Positions 42,750 through 53,154 of a stretch of 64,000 nucleotides of DNA are shown in pieces; within the stretch, counting starts at the first letter, position 1, and every line of letters starts with the position of its first letter. This stretch comes from Thermostichus vulcanus str. 'Rupite' (GTDB lineage: Bacteria > Cyanobacteriota > Cyanobacteriia > Thermostichales > Thermostichaceae): assembly GCF_022848905.1 (NCBI RefSeq), contig NZ_JAFIRA010000004.1:62001-126000 (forward strand), read 5' to 3'. The position numbers were made by a program, and so were the translations under genes. The notes beneath the pieces are model-generated. The model saw only the letters and a list, made by a program, of their open reading frames with translations, did not search any database and had not been told where the DNA came from.

Positions 42750-44066
42750 TCACGATGGAGTGGGGTGATGCTCTTCTTCCTGCTCCATCAACAGGTTGCC
42801 GATGGCAAAAAGTTGGGAAAGGGTGCCGCGATAGCCCACCTGACAGATGTGGTTGGCCCCGAGGCGGTCAAAGATCGGGATCCCCAGCCGATGCACCGGG
42901 AGCCCGAGTCGTTTGCCCAGGCGAGCCACATGGGAGTTGCCCACCAGCAGATTGGCCCCGCCCGAGAGGTCTTCCAGATCCCCCAGATCGCCGATGCAAA
43001 CCTCTTCAATGGGCAGATCCTCCAGGCCAGGGGCAGCCGAGGGGCTGACAGCAGCTTGAATAATGCAGCCCATATCCAGGAGCCAATCCACACAGCCCCA
43101 GAGCAGATCTGCCTCTAGGGCCAGGGCGATCCGTTTGCCCCCAAAGAAAAAGTGGCTGTCCAGCAGAGCATCCTGCACCTGCCGTCGCTGCTGTCGATAG
43201 CGGGCGGGTACGGGCCGTTTGCTCAGATCCGCCAGCTTGGCCAAAAAGGCGTCCACCCGTTTGAGACCCGTCAGACTGGGAAACAGGTGAAAGGGGGTGC
43301 CGAATCGTTCTGACAGAATCTGGGCAGCCGGGCGCATGCTCTCGCCGATGGCCAGCGTTACCGCCGAGCGGCCCAATTGTTGCAATTGGCTCAGGGTGGT
43401 GCCGCCGCTGGGGGTGGTGGCAAACCCTTCCCCCAGGTGCCCATCCAGGGATCCCGAGAGATCCGGCACCAGAACTGGATCCAGGCCAAAGGCTTGCACC
43501 ATTTCCTTAACCTCTTGGCCATCGGCAGGGCTGAGGGCGGAGCCACACAACACCGTTACCTGGGCAGGATCAGGGGATCCCAAGAGGGGTTCCGGCAACG
43601 TGCTGACCAGGCTCTTGACAGCAGTGGCATAGCCCTCCTGCAGGGATCCCTTGAAGTCGGGGGTAGCAGCCAGCACAATGGGCAATCCATCCAGTTGCGG
43701 CTGCCGCTGGCGCAGATCCCGCAGGATGCCAGGCATATCATCCCCACGGGTTTCGGTCAGGCCGGTGGTGAGCAGGCCGATCAGCTCCGGCTGGGCTTTC
43801 TCCACCAGGGTGAGGATAGCGGTTTCGACGTTGGATTCCCCCCCCAAAATCGTGTCCACCTCAGACATGGCAGTAGTGGACATGGGGATGGCCTCCCGAA
43901 AGTGGCGCACCAGCACTACCTTGGCAAAGGCAGTACAGCCCTGGGATCCGTGAAACAGGGGCAGGCAACCCTTGACCCCCAGAAAAGCTAGGGCCGCACC
44001 CAAGGGAGCACTCAGCTTCAAGGGGTTGATGGTGAGGGGTTTGCGGTCGTGCATGATCAGAGCCAT
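42750..44066 (-). CDS. nifN: Nitrogenase FeMo-cofactor scaffold subunit NifN
   Basis: 438 residues from ATG 44066, overlapping the nifE stop (TGATG). Cluster-region motifs: HDRKPLTINPLKLSAPLGAALAFLGVKGCLPLFHGSQGC (read in pieces) and LTTGLTETRGDDMPGIL, VGNSHVARLGKRLGLP, RLGIPIFDRLGANH. Partner of NifE in the scaffold where NifB-co matures into FeMo-co. The His/Glu-rich C terminus (EQEEEHHPTPS) is not a known functional site. Confidence 0.95.
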   Translation of the reverse strand: MALIMHDRKPLTINPLKLSAPLGAALAFLGVKGCLPLFHGSQGCTAFAKVVLVRHFREAIPMSTTAMSEVDTILGGESNVETAILTLVEKAQPELIGLLTTGLTETRGDDMPGILRDLRQRQPQLDGLPIVLAATPDFKGSLQEGYATAVKSLVSTLPEPLLGSPDPAQVTVLCGSALSPADGQEVKEMVQAFGLDPVLVPDLSGSLDGHLGEGFATTPSGGTTLSQLQQLGRSAVTLAIGESMRPAAQILSERFGTPFHLFPSLTGLKRVDAFLAKLADLSKRPVPARYRQQRRQVQDALLDSHFFFGGKRIALALEADLLWGCVDWLLDMGCIIQAAVSPSAAPGLEDLPIEEVCIGDLGDLEDLSGGANLLVGNSHVARLGKRLGLPVHRLGIPIFDRLGANHICQVGYRGTLSQLFAIGNLLMEQEEEHHPTPS

Positions 44067-45523
44067 CACATCACCTCCGGTGCAGCATCAGTAGCAGGAT
44101 TAGTGGCGGGATCCAATCGCATCAGCGGCCCAGAGTCCTCACGTTCGCCTTCCAGATCCCAGGGAGCAGGCCGCCGTACCTGTTCCCAGATCGGGCTACT
44201 GAGGGCTTGGTCGATCTCTTGAGCGAGGGTGAGCAACCCTCGGTAGCCTGCGTAGGCGTGGTGGCGCTCCTGGTTGATATCCAGAAAGGGGATGCGGGCC
44301 TTGAGGGCGGTGTACTGGTTGCGGCCACCGGCGATGAGCAAATCCGCCTGGGTGCGTTCCACCACCTTGAGCAGCTCTTGGGGGCCACCTTTGTCCATGA
44401 GGATGCCCTCCTGGCCGAGTAGCTGGCGGATGCGGGCTTTGTCCTCTTCGGTGCTCTTACGGGTACTGGTGGCGGTGACCTCTAGGCCCAAATCTTGGGC
44501 TGCCGAGATGATCGACCAGCTTTTGACCCCGCCGGTGTAGAGCACCACGCGCTTACCCTGTAGCCGCTGCCGATAGGGGGCTAGGGCCGCTTGGATGGCT
44601 GCGGTTTCCCGCTGAATCAGAGTTTCGGTGCGTGCCTGCAAGTCGGGATCCCCTAACGCTCGGGCAATGTCCCGCAGGCACTGGTTCATATCCGCCAGGC
44701 CGTAGAAGGAGCTCTCCAGGTAGGGGATCCCGTAGCGTTCCTGCATCTTGCGGACCACATTCAGCAGGGCCTTGGCGCAGATGAGCACGTTGAGCTTGGC
44801 CCGATGGGCGGTACGAACCTCGTGGTAGCGGGCATCCCCCGTGATTTTGGCCAGCACCCGGATCCCGAGCTCCTCCAGTAGAGGCAGCACATTCCACAGC
44901 TCACCGGCGATGTTGTACTCCCCGATCAGGTTGATGTCATAACGGGTGGTGTACTCCGGCGAGGCGGTACCGATTACATAGTCCAACAGGGCTTCTCCGG
45001 CAAGGCGGTTGCCCAGGTTTTTACTGCCCACAAAGCCGGGGGCATTGACGGGGATGATCGGGATTTGGATCTGGCGGCTCACCTCCTGACACACCGCCTC
45101 CACATCGTCCCCGATCAGGGCAGTGACACAGGTGAGATAAACGAAAATAGCGGCAGGGGCGTAGCGGGCGTGCAGTTGCAGCAGGGCTTGCGTCAGTTTG
45201 CCCTCGCCCCCAAAGATGATCTCGTTTTCGCTCAGGTCGGTGGTAAAGCCCATCTGATAAAGACGGGATCCCGATGAGAGGCTGCCCCGGTTGCCCCAGG
45301 AGTTGCCGCTGCAGGCAATCGGCCCGTGTACCAGATGGGCAGCATCGGTGATCGGTACCAGAGCAATCGAGGCACCATCAAAGGCACACCCTCCCTGAGC
45401 TCCACCCGGCTTGGCCTGTTCGGTGCAAACCTTGTTTTTGCCTTTGCCGTCTTTTTTGTGGTTGTGCTCACAGGCAGTTTCGTTGAGCAGCTCTGCCACC
45501 TTGCTGCGGCTGATCATGGGCAT
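44066..45523 (-). CDS. nifE: Nitrogenase FeMo-cofactor scaffold subunit NifE
   Basis: 485 residues. Marks: [101 protein letters not shown] (read in pieces), [25 protein letters not shown]. It is homologous to NifD but lacks the cofactor histidine context HSWDYS. It forms the NifE2N2 scaffold. The preceding Mo-nitrogenase C-terminal-domain gene overlaps its start by 10 bp, so it belongs to the same operon. Confidence 0.96.
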   Translation of the reverse strand: MPMISRSKVAELLNETACEHNHKKDGKGKNKVCTEQAKPGGAQGGCAFDGASIALVPITDAAHLVHGPIACSGNSWGNRGSLSSGSRLYQMGFTTDLSENEIIFGGEGKLTQALLQLHARYAPAAIFVYLTCVTALIGDDVEAVCQEVSRQIQIPIIPVNAPGFVGSKNLGNRLAGEALLDYVIGTASPEYTTRYDINLIGEYNIAGELWNVLPLLEELGIRVLAKITGDARYHEVRTAHRAKLNVLICAKALLNVVRKMQERYGIPYLESSFYGLADMNQCLRDIARALGDPDLQARTETLIQRETAAIQAALAPYRQRLQGKRVVLYTGGVKSWSIISAAQDLGLEVTATSTRKSTEEDKARIRQLLGQEGILMDKGGPQELLKVVERTQADLLIAGGRNQYTALKARIPFLDINQERHHAYAGYRGLLTLAQEIDQALSSPIWEQVRRPAPWDLEGEREDSGPLMRLDPATNPATDAAPEVM

Positions 45524-45873
45524 GATGGACTCTCCTGTACAGGATGAGAATCGGGTTGCTGGAAAGAACTAGAAAAACCTGAACGGGAAGATTGAACAAG
45601 ATAGCTCGAGGCCCGTAACCGTAAAGCAATCAACTGCTCATAGAGAGGGTTGATGCGGCATAGGGCCGGAATGTGAACGGTGCGGGATCCCAGACGGATG
45701 TCCCGCTCAAAGGGGCAACTGGCCGGGATCAACCGACAGATCCACGCAGCTTGCCGAGGGTTGGTGATGGCAATGCCATCCAGCCAGTGGCGTAACCTGT
45801 GCACCAGCCAGGTGAAAGGATTGAGATGCCCCTGGGAAGGGTTACTGAGGTGATAAGGGGAGTGAGAAGTCAT
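45514..45873 (-). CDS. Stand-alone Mo-dependent nitrogenase C-terminal domain protein (PF06967 type)
   Basis: 119 residues from ATG 45873. The domain core reads [62 protein letters not shown]. This small domain, with two or three conserved cysteines, occurs in cyanobacterial diazotrophs as a separate protein and its role is unknown. The Ser/Pro/Gln-rich tail overlaps nifE. Its start overlaps the preceding DUF2949 gene (ATGA), giving a tightly coupled pair. Confidence 0.85.
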   Translation of the reverse strand: MTSHSPYHLSNPSQGHLNPFTWLVHRLRHWLDGIAITNPRQAAWICRLIPASCPFERDIRLGSRTVHIPALCRINPLYEQLIALRLRASSYLVQSSRSGFSSSFQQPDSHPVQESPSCP

Positions 45874-46097
45874 GGGTCTAGCCTCCAGGTAGAGGGAATG
45901 CGAGTTTCCAATCCAGCACACCACTCAAACAGTTGGGGCATTCGCTCGATGGGGACGAGGCCATAGCGCCAGAGAATGACCGGCAATGGCCCCTGCTCCC
46001 GCACCAGTCGCCGCAGAATGAACTGAATGGCCGCCTCAGGAATGCCCAACTCAGAGCGCAAAAACTGAAGCAAGGGGGTAAGATCTGGGGGCATCAT
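45870..46097 (-). CDS. DUF2949 small cyanobacterial protein
   Basis: 75 residues from ATG 46097 (or 46094). LLQFLRSELGIPEAAIQFIL and PLPVILWRYGLVPIERMPQLFEW match the helical DUF2949 family, confined to cyanobacteria and of unknown function. Its place inside a nif operon, coupled by 4 bp to the Mo-nitrogenase-domain gene, suggests this copy has a nitrogen-fixation role. Confidence 0.75.
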   Translation of the reverse strand: MMPPDLTPLLQFLRSELGIPEAAIQFILRRLVREQGPLPVILWRYGLVPIERMPQLFEWCAGLETRIPSTWRLDP

Positions 46098-46153
46098 GGG
46101 GCAGTCTCCAAAACAGGGAACCAAAGGCAGAAGCAAAAGCGAAACTCGGAACC

Positions 46154-46708
46154 TTAGCCCGACAGACTCTCCGACAGACCCAACGTGAGGCTGTCAGAGG
46201 CCAAAAAATGGGACACATGAAAGGCGCGCTCCTCAGTCTTGAGCAGGATCTGCTCATAGAGGTAGCGGGTAGCCCGATCCCCGACGCTCTCAGCCAAAGC
46301 AGCTTGCCGACGCAGCAGATCGATCAGGCTTTGTTCCGCCTGCAAATCCGCCTCCAACATGGGCCGTATCGCCACTGCATCGTCCCCCTCTGGGGTGAAG
46401 CAGCACAGCTCGGCTAGGGTGCTGAAGCTGGAGGCCGGGATCCCGCCCAGTCCGTTCAGCCGTTCCCCCACGTCGTGGGCATGGCCTTGAACTTCTTGCA
46501 GGCTTTCGTTGAAAAACTGATGAATTTCGTAGAACTCAGCCCCTTCCACCACCAGATGGTGCTTCAGGTATTGCAGATACAGCCCCTGAAAACTGGCCCA
46601 AACTAAGTTGAGGCCCTCACAGATAGGGACGGTGATCTCGCGCCCAAGGCCGACAGGGTTGTCTTGAACCTGGGTGAAGGGGCGAACCAGAGTGGGTGAC
46701 GTTGCCAT
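46154..46708 (-). CDS. dps: Dps-family DNA-binding ferritin (DpsA-like)
   Basis: 184 residues from ATG 46708; the longer frame to 46960 is not supported. Ferroxidase-region motifs: SFQGLYLQYLKHHLVVEGAEFYEIHQFFNE (read in pieces), EVQGHAHDVGERLNGLGGIP, and helix DLQAEQSLIDLLRRQAALAES. Cyanobacterial DpsA binds DNA, stores iron and consumes H2O2. Located second in the nifE run, it may protect nitrogenase assembly from iron and oxygen stress. Assignment to the cyanobacterial DpsA branch is by eye. Confidence 0.85.
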   Translation of the reverse strand: MATSPTLVRPFTQVQDNPVGLGREITVPICEGLNLVWASFQGLYLQYLKHHLVVEGAEFYEIHQFFNESLQEVQGHAHDVGERLNGLGGIPASSFSTLAELCCFTPEGDDAVAIRPMLEADLQAEQSLIDLLRRQAALAESVGDRATRYLYEQILLKTEERAFHVSHFLASDSLTLGLSESLSG

Positions 46709-46797
46709 GAGCGTGCCTGGGTAGGGTGGATGAAAAGGGGTGAAGAAAGGCGGGCACCGGAGACGGGAAAAAGACAGGATCCGGGGTTGCGCCTGTG

Positions 46798-47070
46798 TCA
46801 GGGGCCAGTTGAGTCGGAGGGCAGGGAGGCTGACCAGCAGCGATCCAACCAGCTCAGCAGCCCAACTCGGTTGTGGGTGAAGGGCCAAAGGACGCTGTTC
46901 ACCAGCAGGGCCTCTGTAGGGGTACGCACCATCACCCACACCTGGTCGGTGGGGGTGCAACCGCAGGTCAAGTCCAGTTCCTGCAGACGGTAGAGGATCC
47001 GCCAGCGATCGCAGCGGGGTACCTGCAGCACTTCGGCGGTTTCCGGTTGGGGAGAAAGGGTGGGGGACAT
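46798..47070 (-). CDS. Small conserved cyanobacterial protein of unknown function
   Basis: 90 residues from ATG 47070. RWRILYRLQELDLTCGCTPTDQVWVMVRTPTEALLVNSVLW (read in pieces) looks like a short cyanobacterial family with paired cysteines (CGC) followed by beta strands; related proteins occur near nif and other operons, but I cannot name it. First gene of the leftward nif run, so its upstream side is the shared nifB/nifE control region. Two cysteines could bind metal. Confidence 0.6.
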   Translation of the reverse strand: MSPTLSPQPETAEVLQVPRCDRWRILYRLQELDLTCGCTPTDQVWVMVRTPTEALLVNSVLWPFTHNRVGLLSWLDRCWSASLPSDSTGP

Positions 47071-47815
47071 AAGCTCACCGAAGAGGGGACGTTGGTTTTT
47101 CTGTTCCCCTGCTTATAACAAGCGGCACCTGTTGCCAAGATTTAGCGACAGGCGATCAGGATTGATTGGATTATTGGGGTTGTACTCACAGCCCAGGATC
47201 CTTGTCCTGGGCAGAAAAAAAGTTTTTTTCGGGGCAGGGGGTTGAGTCTTTTGCCCTCAGGGATCCGGTATTCTTCTAAGGGGGATCTGTATTTTTCTGA
47301 GTACATCAAATCTCTCTGAGGTAGTCCCAGACAGGAAACTTGCAGCTCTGGCCCTGAGCGTTCGCCATGTACTCAACGACTTTCGGCCTGCCTGCCAACA
47401 TCACCGGCAAACAATGGGCTTTTTCCCATAAATTGCTATTTTCAATACACTTTTTGGCTGATATCTTATTAAATGTAGCCGTTGATGCAAAACGCAGGTC
47501 GAATCTGCGGGGATTGAGTGCACGATTAGAGGTCTTTAGGTTTACTTAAGCATCGCTGCAAGTCCATGTATATAGGACGGTTCCGGGATCCAACTCGAAA
47601 CCGTTTTCCCCGTACCCCCAGGCCAAAATACGGGATCCCTGACCTCAAAAAACCAGACCCCCTAACCCACAAAAAAATTGAATCGGGCTTCTGGTCAGGC
47701 ATTCAAAGCTTGAGTGCAGGACTAATTAACCTAATCAGTCTTATCGGACTGAGTGCAATTGGGCCTCAAAAAAGCGGTTGGTATAACGACCAGTAACCCA
47801 ACTGCTTCTAGGCCG
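47071..47815. promoter_or_regulatory. Shared control region between the nifE-side and nifB-side operons
   Basis: 745 bp without a supported gene, separating two divergent nif transcripts. TGAGTGCA occurs three times (47515-47522, 47711-47718, 47750-47757), the last extended to TGAGTGCAATTG as upstream of modA. TGTA-N10-TACA at 47288-47305 resembles an NtcA site but is 2 bp too long. Two hairpins lie at 47191-47230. CnfR is expected to act here by analogy with nifB in Leptolyngbya; I could not match its published binding element. Confidence 0.55.
47191..47230. terminator. Twin hairpins upstream of nifB
   Basis: GCCCAGGA (47191-47198) pairs perfectly with TCCTGGGC (47205-47212). Two bases on, GAAAAAAA-G-TTTTTTTC (47214-47230) is another perfect inverted repeat. 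A GC stem followed by T7 looks like a terminator on the plus strand, although no transcript is known to arrive here; it could shield nifB from readthrough or end an antisense RNA. Confidence 0.4.
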
Positions 47816-49312
47816 ATGACTCTGACCCCCCTGCGATCCACGCCGCCCCCCTCCTCGGGATCCCCTGGTTTATCTGCGGATCCCCGCGCCAGGGTAACCG
47901 CCTGTGGCTGTACCAGCACCAGTGGACAAACCCTACCGGCCAATGTGCAGCAGCGCATCGCCACCCACCCCTGCTACAGCGAATCCGCCCACCATCACTA
48001 CGCCCGCCTGCACGTAGCGGTAGCCCCCGCTTGCAACATCCAGTGCAACTACTGCAATCGCAAGTTTGACTGTGCCAACGAAAGTCGCCCCGGTGTGGTG
48101 AGTGAGCTGCTCACCCCTGCCGAAGCTGCCCACAAGGTGCTGGTGATTGCCGGTAAGATCCCCCAGTTGACAGTGGTGGGCATCGCCGGGCCAGGGGATC
48201 CCTTGGCCAACCCCAAACACACCTTCGAGACCTTCGCCCGCATTGCCGAGCAAGCCCCCGATATCAAGTTGTGCCTCTCCACCAATGGCCTGATGCTGCC
48301 GGAGCACATTGACACCATCAAAGCGCTCAACATCGACCATGTCACCCTGACCATCAACATGGTGGATCCGGAAATCGGGGCGAAAATCTACCCCTGGATC
48401 CGCTGGCAGCGCAAACGCATCACGGGGGTAGAAGCCTCTCGTATCCTGCACGAGCGCCAGATGCAGAGCCTGGATCTGTTGCGGGAGGCAGATATCCTCT
48501 GCAAGGTCAACTCCGTCATGATCCCTGGCATCAATGACACCCACCTGCCGGAGGTGAATCGAGTTATCCAGGCCAAAGGGGCCTTTTTGCACAACATCAT
48601 GCCCCTGATCTCCGCCCCCGAACACGGCACCTACTTTGGTCTGAATGGGCAACGGGGCCCTACCCCCAAAGAGCTGAAAGCCCTGCAAGATCAGTGCTCC
48701 GGCAACATGAAGATGATGCGTCACTGCCGTCAGTGCCGGGCAGATGCGGTGGGTCTACTGGGGGAAGACCGCAGCCAGGAGTTCACCAAAGACCGCTTTT
48801 TGCAGATGACCCCAGAGTACGACCCCGAACAACGTCGCCGGGTGCAGGTGGGCATTGCCCAGTTGCAAGCTCAACAGCAGGCGACCAAAGACAGTCTGAC
48901 GACGGCGGTGCCCTCGGATAGCCCCGCCATTCTGGTGGCGGTGGCCAGCAAAGGGGGAGGGCTGGTGAATCGCCACTTCGGCCATGCCCAAGAGTTCCTC
49001 ATCTACGAGGTCAACGCCCACGGTGCCCAGTTCGTCGGCCACCGCAAGATCCCACAGTACTGCCACGGTGGATCCGGCGAGGACAACAACCTGGATCAAA
49101 TCCTAGAGGTGATCCGCGACTGTAAGTCGGTGCTGGTCTCCAAGATCGGTGACTGCCCCATGAAACGGATCCGCGAGGCGGGCCTGGAAGTGGTGGAAGA
49201 CTACGACGTTATCGAAACCGTCGCCCTCAAGTTTTACCAAACCTGGCTGGTGAACCAGGCGATAGAACTCCGTCCCGCCAAGGCGACTGAGCACAACCCC
49301 CTTCAGTCCTAG
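47816..49312 (+). CDS. nifB: Nitrogenase cofactor biosynthesis radical SAM protein NifB
   Basis: 498 residues from ATG 47816. Radical SAM cysteines in [14 protein letters not shown], then [56 protein letters not shown]-terminal NifX-like domain (about residues 380-480: [26 protein letters not shown]) is fused, as usual. NifB makes NifB-co, the [8Fe-9S-C] core of FeMo-co. First gene of the rightward nif operon. Confidence 0.97.
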   Translation: MTLTPLRSTPPPSSGSPGLSADPRARVTACGCTSTSGQTLPANVQQRIATHPCYSESAHHHYARLHVAVAPACNIQCNYCNRKFDCANESRPGVVSELLTPAEAAHKVLVIAGKIPQLTVVGIAGPGDPLANPKHTFETFARIAEQAPDIKLCLSTNGLMLPEHIDTIKALNIDHVTLTINMVDPEIGAKIYPWIRWQRKRITGVEASRILHERQMQSLDLLREADILCKVNSVMIPGINDTHLPEVNRVIQAKGAFLHNIMPLISAPEHGTYFGLNGQRGPTPKELKALQDQCSGNMKMMRHCRQCRADAVGLLGEDRSQEFTKDRFLQMTPEYDPEQRRRVQVGIAQLQAQQQATKDSLTTAVPSDSPAILVAVASKGGGLVNRHFGHAQEFLIYEVNAHGAQFVGHRKIPQYCHGGSGEDNNLDQILEVIRDCKSVLVSKIGDCPMKRIREAGLEVVEDYDVIETVALKFYQTWLVNQAIELRPAKATEHNPLQS

Positions 49313-49398
49313 TTCTTCTTTTGCCTTGATTTCCACCTCAGTCCTCAAGTTACCTGCCCAGATTTTCCACAGACCCCCATCCTTTTGGAGACCCCGTT

Positions 49399-49695
49399 AT
49401 GGCCACCCTGATGACTGCTCTCACCAAAGGCGGATCCCCTTGGATCCCTCAGTTTATCGAAAGCCTGGATATCACCCACTGTCTGGGCTGTAGCCGCTGC
49501 CTGAAAGTTTGTGGCCGTGGGGTCTTTGCCCTCAAGGCCCTGAACGAAGCGGGCGAATTTGTTGAAGACGAAGAAGACGAAGAGAGCGAGCGCAAGGTGA
49601 TGACCATCGTTAACGCCGCCCTCTGTATTGGCTGCCAGGCTTGCTCACGCATCTGCCCGAAAAAGTGCCACACCTACGCACCTCAGGCGATTTGA
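49399..49695 (+). CDS. fdxN: Nif-specific 2[4Fe-4S] ferredoxin (ferredoxin III, FdxN)
   Basis: 98 residues. Two clusters: [14 protein letters not shown] and [14 protein letters not shown], separated by an acidic insert ([14 protein letters not shown]) typical of the nif-specific type. FdxN donates electrons for NifB activity. In heterocystous species an excision element interrupts fdxN; here the gene is whole. It lies between nifB and nifS in the conserved order. Confidence 0.95.
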   Translation: MATLMTALTKGGSPWIPQFIESLDITHCLGCSRCLKVCGRGVFALKALNEAGEFVEDEEDEESERKVMTIVNAALCIGCQACSRICPKKCHTYAPQAI

Positions 49696-49796
49696 AGCCC
49701 TTGTTTTGAAGCACTGGTTCAGCTTGCTCCTTCAGCTTGTTCTGTTTATTTCATTTCCCCTGCTTGTCCAACCTTGTTCCCGTACCTGGAGCCGTT

Positions 49797-50996
49797 ATGC
49801 CCTCTGTGATCTATCTGGACAATAACGCCACCACCGCTGTGGATCCCCTTGTACTCGAGGCGATGCTGCCCTACCTGAAAGAGTTTTACGGCAACCCCTC
49901 CTCCATGCACAGCTTCGGGGGACAGGTGGGCAAAGCCCTCAGCCAGGCGCGAGAGCAGGTGGCTGCCCTCTTGGGATGCGAGCCCAGCGAGATTCTCTTC
50001 ACCAGCTGCGGCAGTGAAGGCAACAATACCGCCATTCGCGCTGCCCTGGCTGCCCAACCGGAGAAACGCCATATCATTACCACCCAGGTGGAACACGCCT
50101 CGGTGCTCAACCCATGCAAGCATCTGGAAAAGCAAGGCTACCACGTCACCTATCTCTCGGTGGATGAGCAGGGCTGCCTGGACTTGCTGGAGCTGGAGGC
50201 CGCCCTTACCGGCGATACCGCCCTGGTGACCTTGATGGCCGCCAACAACGAGACGGGGGTGCTCTTCCCGATTGAGCAGGTGGGATCCCTGGCCCATGAC
50301 TACGGGGCCATCGTCCATGTGGATGCGGTGCAAGCGGTGGGCAAGATCCCCCTCGACTTGCACCAGTTGCCCGTCGATCTGCTCACCCTCTCCGGCCACA
50401 AGTTGCATGCCCCCAAAGGCATTGGCGCTCTCTACGTGCGGCGGGGCTTTCGCTTTCGTCCACTGCTAATCGGTGGGCATCAGGAGAAGGGCCGCCGGGC
50501 CGGAACGGAAAATGTGCCGGGGATCGTCGCCTTGGGCAAGGCTGCCGAACTGGCCCAGACCTACCTGGGGGATCCCCACGAGCAGCAGTTGCGGGATGCT
50601 CTGGAAATAGGCTTGCTGCAACGGATCCCGGATACCCAAGTCAACGGCCACCTTCTCCACCGCCTGCCCAACACCACCAACCTCGGGTTCAAGTTTGTGG
50701 AAGGGGAGGCCATCCTGTTCTGGTTGAACAAATACGGCATCTGTGCCTCATCGGGATCCGCTTGCACCTCTGGGTCGTTGGAACCCTCCCATGTGCTGCG
50801 GGCCATGCACCTGCCTTACACCGTCCTGCACGGCTCGATTCGCTTCAGCCTGTCCCGCTTTACCCAAGCGGCGGAAGTGGAGCGGGTGCTGGAGGTGTTG
50901 CCAGGCATCATTAGCCATCTGCGGGCCATTTCCCCCTTCAGCCATGAGGAAGAGGACTGGTTGCAACAGCAGGAACGGGAGCTGGTTCTGCGATGA
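49797..50996 (+). CDS. nifS: Cysteine desulfurase NifS
   Basis: 399 residues from ATG 49797. PLP-binding lysine in TLSGHKLHAPKGIGALYVRRG, cofactor region ANNETGVLFPIEQVG and HVDAVQAVGKIPLD, and the active-site cysteine loop CASSGSACTSGSLEPSHVLRAM. It supplies sulfur to NifU for nitrogenase Fe-S clusters. The frame extends back to 49737 but the extra residues are not conserved. Confidence 0.96.
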   Translation: MPSVIYLDNNATTAVDPLVLEAMLPYLKEFYGNPSSMHSFGGQVGKALSQAREQVAALLGCEPSEILFTSCGSEGNNTAIRAALAAQPEKRHIITTQVEHASVLNPCKHLEKQGYHVTYLSVDEQGCLDLLELEAALTGDTALVTLMAANNETGVLFPIEQVGSLAHDYGAIVHVDAVQAVGKIPLDLHQLPVDLLTLSGHKLHAPKGIGALYVRRGFRFRPLLIGGHQEKGRRAGTENVPGIVALGKAAELAQTYLGDPHEQQLRDALEIGLLQRIPDTQVNGHLLHRLPNTTNLGFKFVEGEAILFWLNKYGICASSGSACTSGSLEPSHVLRAMHLPYTVLHGSIRFSLSRFTQAAEVERVLEVLPGIISHLRAISPFSHEEEDWLQQQERELVLR

Positions 50997-51083
50997 CTGC
51001 TGCTGCTTTTTCACGCCCAATCAACCTTCACAACCCCTAGCCACGACTGAATCTCACCACTTATCTCTAAGGATCCAAACGCC

Positions 51084-51974
51084 ATGTGGGACTACAGCGA
51101 AAAAGTGTTAGACCTCTTCTACCACCCCAAAAACCAGGGGCCGATGGATCCCACCCCTGAACCCGGGATCCGGGTGGTCACGGGTGATGTCGGCAGCATT
51201 ACCTGTGGCGATGCCCTAAGGCTCTACCTGAAGGTGGAAGAAGCAACCGAACGGATCCTGGCGGCCAGCTTTCAAACCTTCGGCTGCACCAGTGCCATTG
51301 CCTCCTCCTCGGCGTTGACGGAGCTGATCACAGGGTTAACCCTGGATCAAGCCCTCAAAATCACCAACCGCGATATCGCCGACTATCTGGGGGGTCTGCC
51401 CCCGGCCAAGATGCACTGTTCCGTCATGGGGCAAGAGGCCCTAGAAGCCGCCATCTACCGCTATCGCGGCATCCCGTTGCCCGTCCATACCGATGATGAC
51501 AGTGCCCTGATCTGTTCCTGCTTTGGCATCAGCGAAAGCAAAATTCGCCGACTGGTTCGGGAAAATCACCTGACCACGGTTGAAGAGGTCACTGCCTACA
51601 GCAAAGCCGGTGGCGGCTGCGGCTCCTGTCTGGCGGACATTGAAGACCTGATTGCCACGGTTTTGGCCGAAGGTGGGTCGGAAAGACCTAGCGTTGCCGA
51701 GCCAAGGGATCCCGTTCAAGTCAAAACTTCTGCCCCCCTCACCACCCTGCAAAAGATTGCCCACATTCAGACGGTGTTGGAGCAGCAAGTCCGCCCCCTG
51801 CTGATTGCCGATGGCGGCGACGTGGAGCTGTACGACGTAGACGGGGATCAGGTGTGGCTACGCCTCAAGGGAGCCTGCACCAGCTGTGCCAGCAGCCAAG
51901 ACACCCTCAAATTGGCCATCGAAACCCGCTTGCGGGAGCAGGTGTGGCCCCAGCTTACCGTGCACGCTGTTTAA
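51084..51974 (+). CDS. nifU: Nitrogenase Fe-S cluster scaffold NifU
   Basis: 296 residues with three domains. N-terminal IscU-like domain has Cys41 (GSITCGDALRLYLK), Cys68 (QTFGCTSAIASSSALTEL) and Cys112 (AKMHCSVMG). The central [2Fe-2S] domain holds CSCFGISESKIRRLV and GGCGSCLADIEDL. The C-terminal Nfu domain has LIADGGDVELYDVDG and CTSCASSQDTLK. It assembles clusters with sulfur from NifS and passes them to NifH, NifD and NifK. Confidence 0.96.
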   Translation: MWDYSEKVLDLFYHPKNQGPMDPTPEPGIRVVTGDVGSITCGDALRLYLKVEEATERILAASFQTFGCTSAIASSSALTELITGLTLDQALKITNRDIADYLGGLPPAKMHCSVMGQEALEAAIYRYRGIPLPVHTDDDSALICSCFGISESKIRRLVRENHLTTVEEVTAYSKAGGGCGSCLADIEDLIATVLAEGGSERPSVAEPRDPVQVKTSAPLTTLQKIAHIQTVLEQQVRPLLIADGGDVELYDVDGDQVWLRLKGACTSCASSQDTLKLAIETRLREQVWPQLTVHAV

Positions 51975-52161
51975 TTCCTGACTTTGGCCTGATTTTGGAG
52001 TTTCTCATGCTCACCTGTTTTTTCCTCCGTGCATCTCCCCTAGCCCAATCCGAGAGAGCCCCACCTCTCGGTTCGACGGCATCGGGATCCCTTGGTTCTG
52101 ATGTTTCTCAACCTCAAGTTCAATTCCAGATCCAAACACTCAGTCCCACTAGGAGACCTGA

Positions 52162-53055
<894 letters not shown>

Positions 53056-53154
53056 CCCTGACGGCTGGGTTGGGGAAAGGCGGAGCCATCTGCTGCCCTT
53101 CTCTAACCCCCGCTCCCCGCCTCACATCGCCCCGTTCGTTCCTCGGAGGATCCC

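Noticed and set aside
47367-47549. 60-residue frame in the nif control region
   Set aside because: No ribosome-binding site, no similarity, and an A+T-rich composition unlike neighbouring genes.
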